A DNA stretch of 64,000 nt from Skeletonema tropicum (taxonomy: Eukaryota > Bacillariophyta > Thalassiosirophyceae > Thalassiosirales > Thalassiosiraceae): assembly GCA_037178625.1 (NCBI GenBank), contig CM074132.1, positions 1,178,001 through 1,242,000 of the forward strand, written 5' to 3'. The notes under the pieces were generated by a model, which had not been told where the DNA came from, did no database searches, and saw only the letters and a program-made list of their open reading frames with translations. Positions 62,125-64,000 of this stretch are shown here, one piece after another. Made by a program: the position numbers and the translations under genes. Positions within the stretch are counted from its first letter, which is position 1; every line of letters begins with the position of its first letter.

Positions 62125-62292
62125 CTGATAAACTGACATTAACTTTAATTGCTACATATACATCAAATCTTATCTCTTTTCTCGAAATCCACGACGACGT
62201 AAAGGTGAAAAACGCACATGATGTAATGTAACAGCCAAGCCCTGGAAAAGATTAAACGCAGCAAGTGACAGAAGAATCCCGTTGAGAGACTT
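61903..62292. repeat. Flanking direct duplication, right copy
   Basis: About 390 bp, homologous to 57162-57558. The right copy keeps the functional MATE 3-prime end and a broken RNase end. Confidence 0.85.
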
Positions 62293-63941
62293 TCCCAGTG
62301 GAGAAAGTAAGCAGGATACCATCACCCCAACTCCCATTGCCGTGATGACTGCAAGATCTTTAAAACTTCCAAGACCAAGAAGCGCTCCTTCGCCAGCAAA
62401 CACTAGCCCGTTCGCTAAATGAATGAATGAAGAGATAGCTGCAGGACCCTTCACAGCTTCAATTACTTTTGGAAGAGGCGAAAAAAGCGGAGTGATTGTT
62501 GGCAATAAGAAGTACTGTCCGACTGCCAACACCAATCCAAGCAGACATCCATATCCAAATATTCTATCCGCCGTCTCTCGGCCAGCGCTATCTCCACCCA
62601 TTGCTCTAGCAGAAGATACCATAGATGCAGCTGTTGCTTGGATACCGAGATGTGCAACCACGCCAAGTGAGTATATTTGCATTGTAATACCGTACGCAGC
62701 CGCTGAAACTCCAGTAGGATCTAATGCCTGTGCTCTTCTCGCTGCACAAACAAACGCCACGTTCAAGGTTGCTTGTCGCAGTAGAATTGCCAGTCCTCCT
62801 TGAATCAATGGAATCAATGCTTTGAGTGATGGCGGCTTCAGCAATCTCGTCAATTTCACTAGCTTTCTACGAATCAGGAGCTTCACATATATCAAAGAAG
62901 AGATAGTCTCTGAAACGCTAGTCGCAGCTGCAGCACCAGCTGCTCCAAATCCACGCTGTAGACTGGATAGAATAAACGAACTTTGAGCAGTAGAAGAAGC
63001 ACCCCTTCCAATCCCGAAAATGAACAATGGATCAAGAACCATATTAATAAAATTTGTTGTCAGCGTAACCTTTAGTGGAGTCACCGTGTTGAGCATTCCA
63101 TTATATGCGGCAAAGCCACAAGATGAGAGCAGCGCAGGTAGCATTCCAAAAGCTCTCAGCCTCAGATATGGAACAGCGTAGGCCATAACGCTCGTTCCTG
63201 ATTTTGGCAGCACCATTCGGAGCACTTGTTCAGGGAAAGCAATCAAAATGAGTGATCCAATCCCACCCAGTACATTACAAAGAAACATACTCTGCGTGTA
63301 AGCATTGCGTGCAGTTACATAGTGAATATGATGAGAATACATCAGTGCAAAGATAGTTAAAAATACAGATGTATGAATCACAGAAAAGTATATGTAATTC
63401 ATCATTGTTCCAATCCTCCAATCCTTACCTCACAAACTCGATCTCTTGCCTCATCCCACTTCTCCTCTCCAATCGCCCTAGCCACAACAGGCGCTGTAAT
63501 AGTCGGCAAGAACGCTGCCAAGAAGTAAACTGTAAAGAAACACTGATTCGCTGCACTCTGCGCAGCTAGTGCTAGAGGATCTCGTAGCCTTCCCACGTAA
63601 AAGGTATCAACTGCGTTGACGATTGGGACCACCATTAGATTTAACATCGTTGGAATACATGTCTGTAATATCTTTTTGTCAAGTTTGTCGAGTTTGCCAG
63701 TTGTGGGTGAGAGTCTTGGGAGAGAAGACACGAGGCGATTCCATGATGATATGCTACTTCCGTCATATTGTTCTATGGACTCATTTGCCACCGATTTGCG
63801 AGGCGATGCTACTCTAATTGAATGCTGTGCCAAGCCTAAGCGTGGATTTGATAAAGTTACAGCAGACCTGATGGGTTGCCCTTGAAAACCATGTATTATT
63901 GTAGCCGCCGATAGCAGTAGTAGCGGAAAAAGAAGCTTCAT
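62170..63941 (-). CDS. MATE-family multidrug/toxin extrusion transporter, probably plastid
   Basis: Two exons, 63941-63429 and 63291-62170, with a 137-nt intron (GTAAGG donor, TACACGCAG acceptor) joined ARDRVCE-SMFLCNVLGG; 544 residues. The MATE fold is visible: IPTMLNLMVVPIVNAVDTFYVGRL, AAQSAANQCFFTVYFLAAFLP, PYLRLRAFGMLPALLSSCGFAAYNG, DPLFIFGIGRGA and, in the second half, AAYGITMQIYSLGVVAHLGIQAT, with about 12 helices. It begins with a signal peptide MKLLFPLLLLSAATIIHGFQG, a G-F plastid-type motif. It exports organic cations or metabolites using ion gradients; substrate unknown. Confidence 0.85.
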
Positions 63942-64000
63942 GGTCTAATAATGCATTTGTTGTGAGTTGTGAGTGCGAGTTGTCGTGTCGAGTGTCGATT
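63942..64000. other. Window end
   Basis: Upstream flank of the MATE gene; contains GTGAGT/GAGTGTCGAG short repeats only. Confidence 0.4.

Noticed and set aside
1..64000. tRNA, rRNA or snoRNA genes
   Set aside because: I looked for cloverleaf-type arms and conserved A/B boxes in the spacers by eye and found none I could support; a tRNAscan/Infernal run would be decisive.

Overview
The window is nuclear DNA of a photosynthetic stramenopile, most likely a diatom and possibly a centric one. The evidence is a fucoxanthin-chlorophyll (LHC) type gene, several proteins with a signal peptide ending in an A-F/G-F plastid-import motif (LHC protein, sulfite reductase, signal peptidase, RNase R-like protein, MATE transporter, a prolyl-hydroxylase-like protein), short GT-AG introns of about 75-210 nt, and closely packed genes on both strands. 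The species call is inference.

Layout. 1-2.6 kb: a secreted Cys/Thr-rich protein and an ATP23-type metalloprotease. 3-5 kb: dispersed copies of a ~184-bp repeat joined to a broken Copia fragment. 5.1-20.3 kb: a tandem segmental duplication of a ~4.65-kb unit. It holds two multi-pass membrane protein families of unknown function in convergent pairs (A, forward, intact twice plus one 3-prime remnant; B, reverse, intact twice). A ~55-bp module lies upstream of every intact A and B gene. A complete 5,557-bp DNA transposon (8700-14256) interrupts the first unit. It has perfect 93-bp inverted repeats, a MULE-type transposase (FAR1-like finger, D-D-E, SWIM-like finger, zinc knuckle) and, convergent to it, a second protein with the residue pattern of a 2-oxoglutarate/Fe(II) dioxygenase of possible TET/JBP type. 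The second unit preserves the empty insertion site and shows a 3-bp target duplication, unusual for MULEs.

20.5-22.6 kb: more of the ~184-bp repeat family. 23-57.4 kb: an ordinary gene-dense region: B-type cyclin, membrane-anchored aspartyl protease, two low-complexity proteins, PTP-like phosphatase, plastid-type signal peptidase I, LHC protein, RRP9/U3-55K, IPP isomerase, NAA38-like LSM protein, serine/threonine dehydratase, ferredoxin-sulfite reductase, a RING/Sel1/MYND protein, prolyl-4-hydroxylase-like oxygenase, F-box/kelch protein and an RNase II/R exonuclease. 57.6-61.9 kb: a nearly uninterrupted array of ~22 copies of the 184-bp unit, flanked by a ~390-bp direct duplication made of the converging 3-prime ends of the RNase R gene and a MATE transporter gene. 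62.2-63.9 kb: the MATE gene.

The genes do not form one pathway. Several conserved genes (LHC, RRP9, RNase R and a low-complexity nuclear protein) need one-base frame corrections to read through, so either the assembly carries residual indels or some are real lesions. Gene models here were joined by eye from splice signals and conserved motifs; no similarity search was run.
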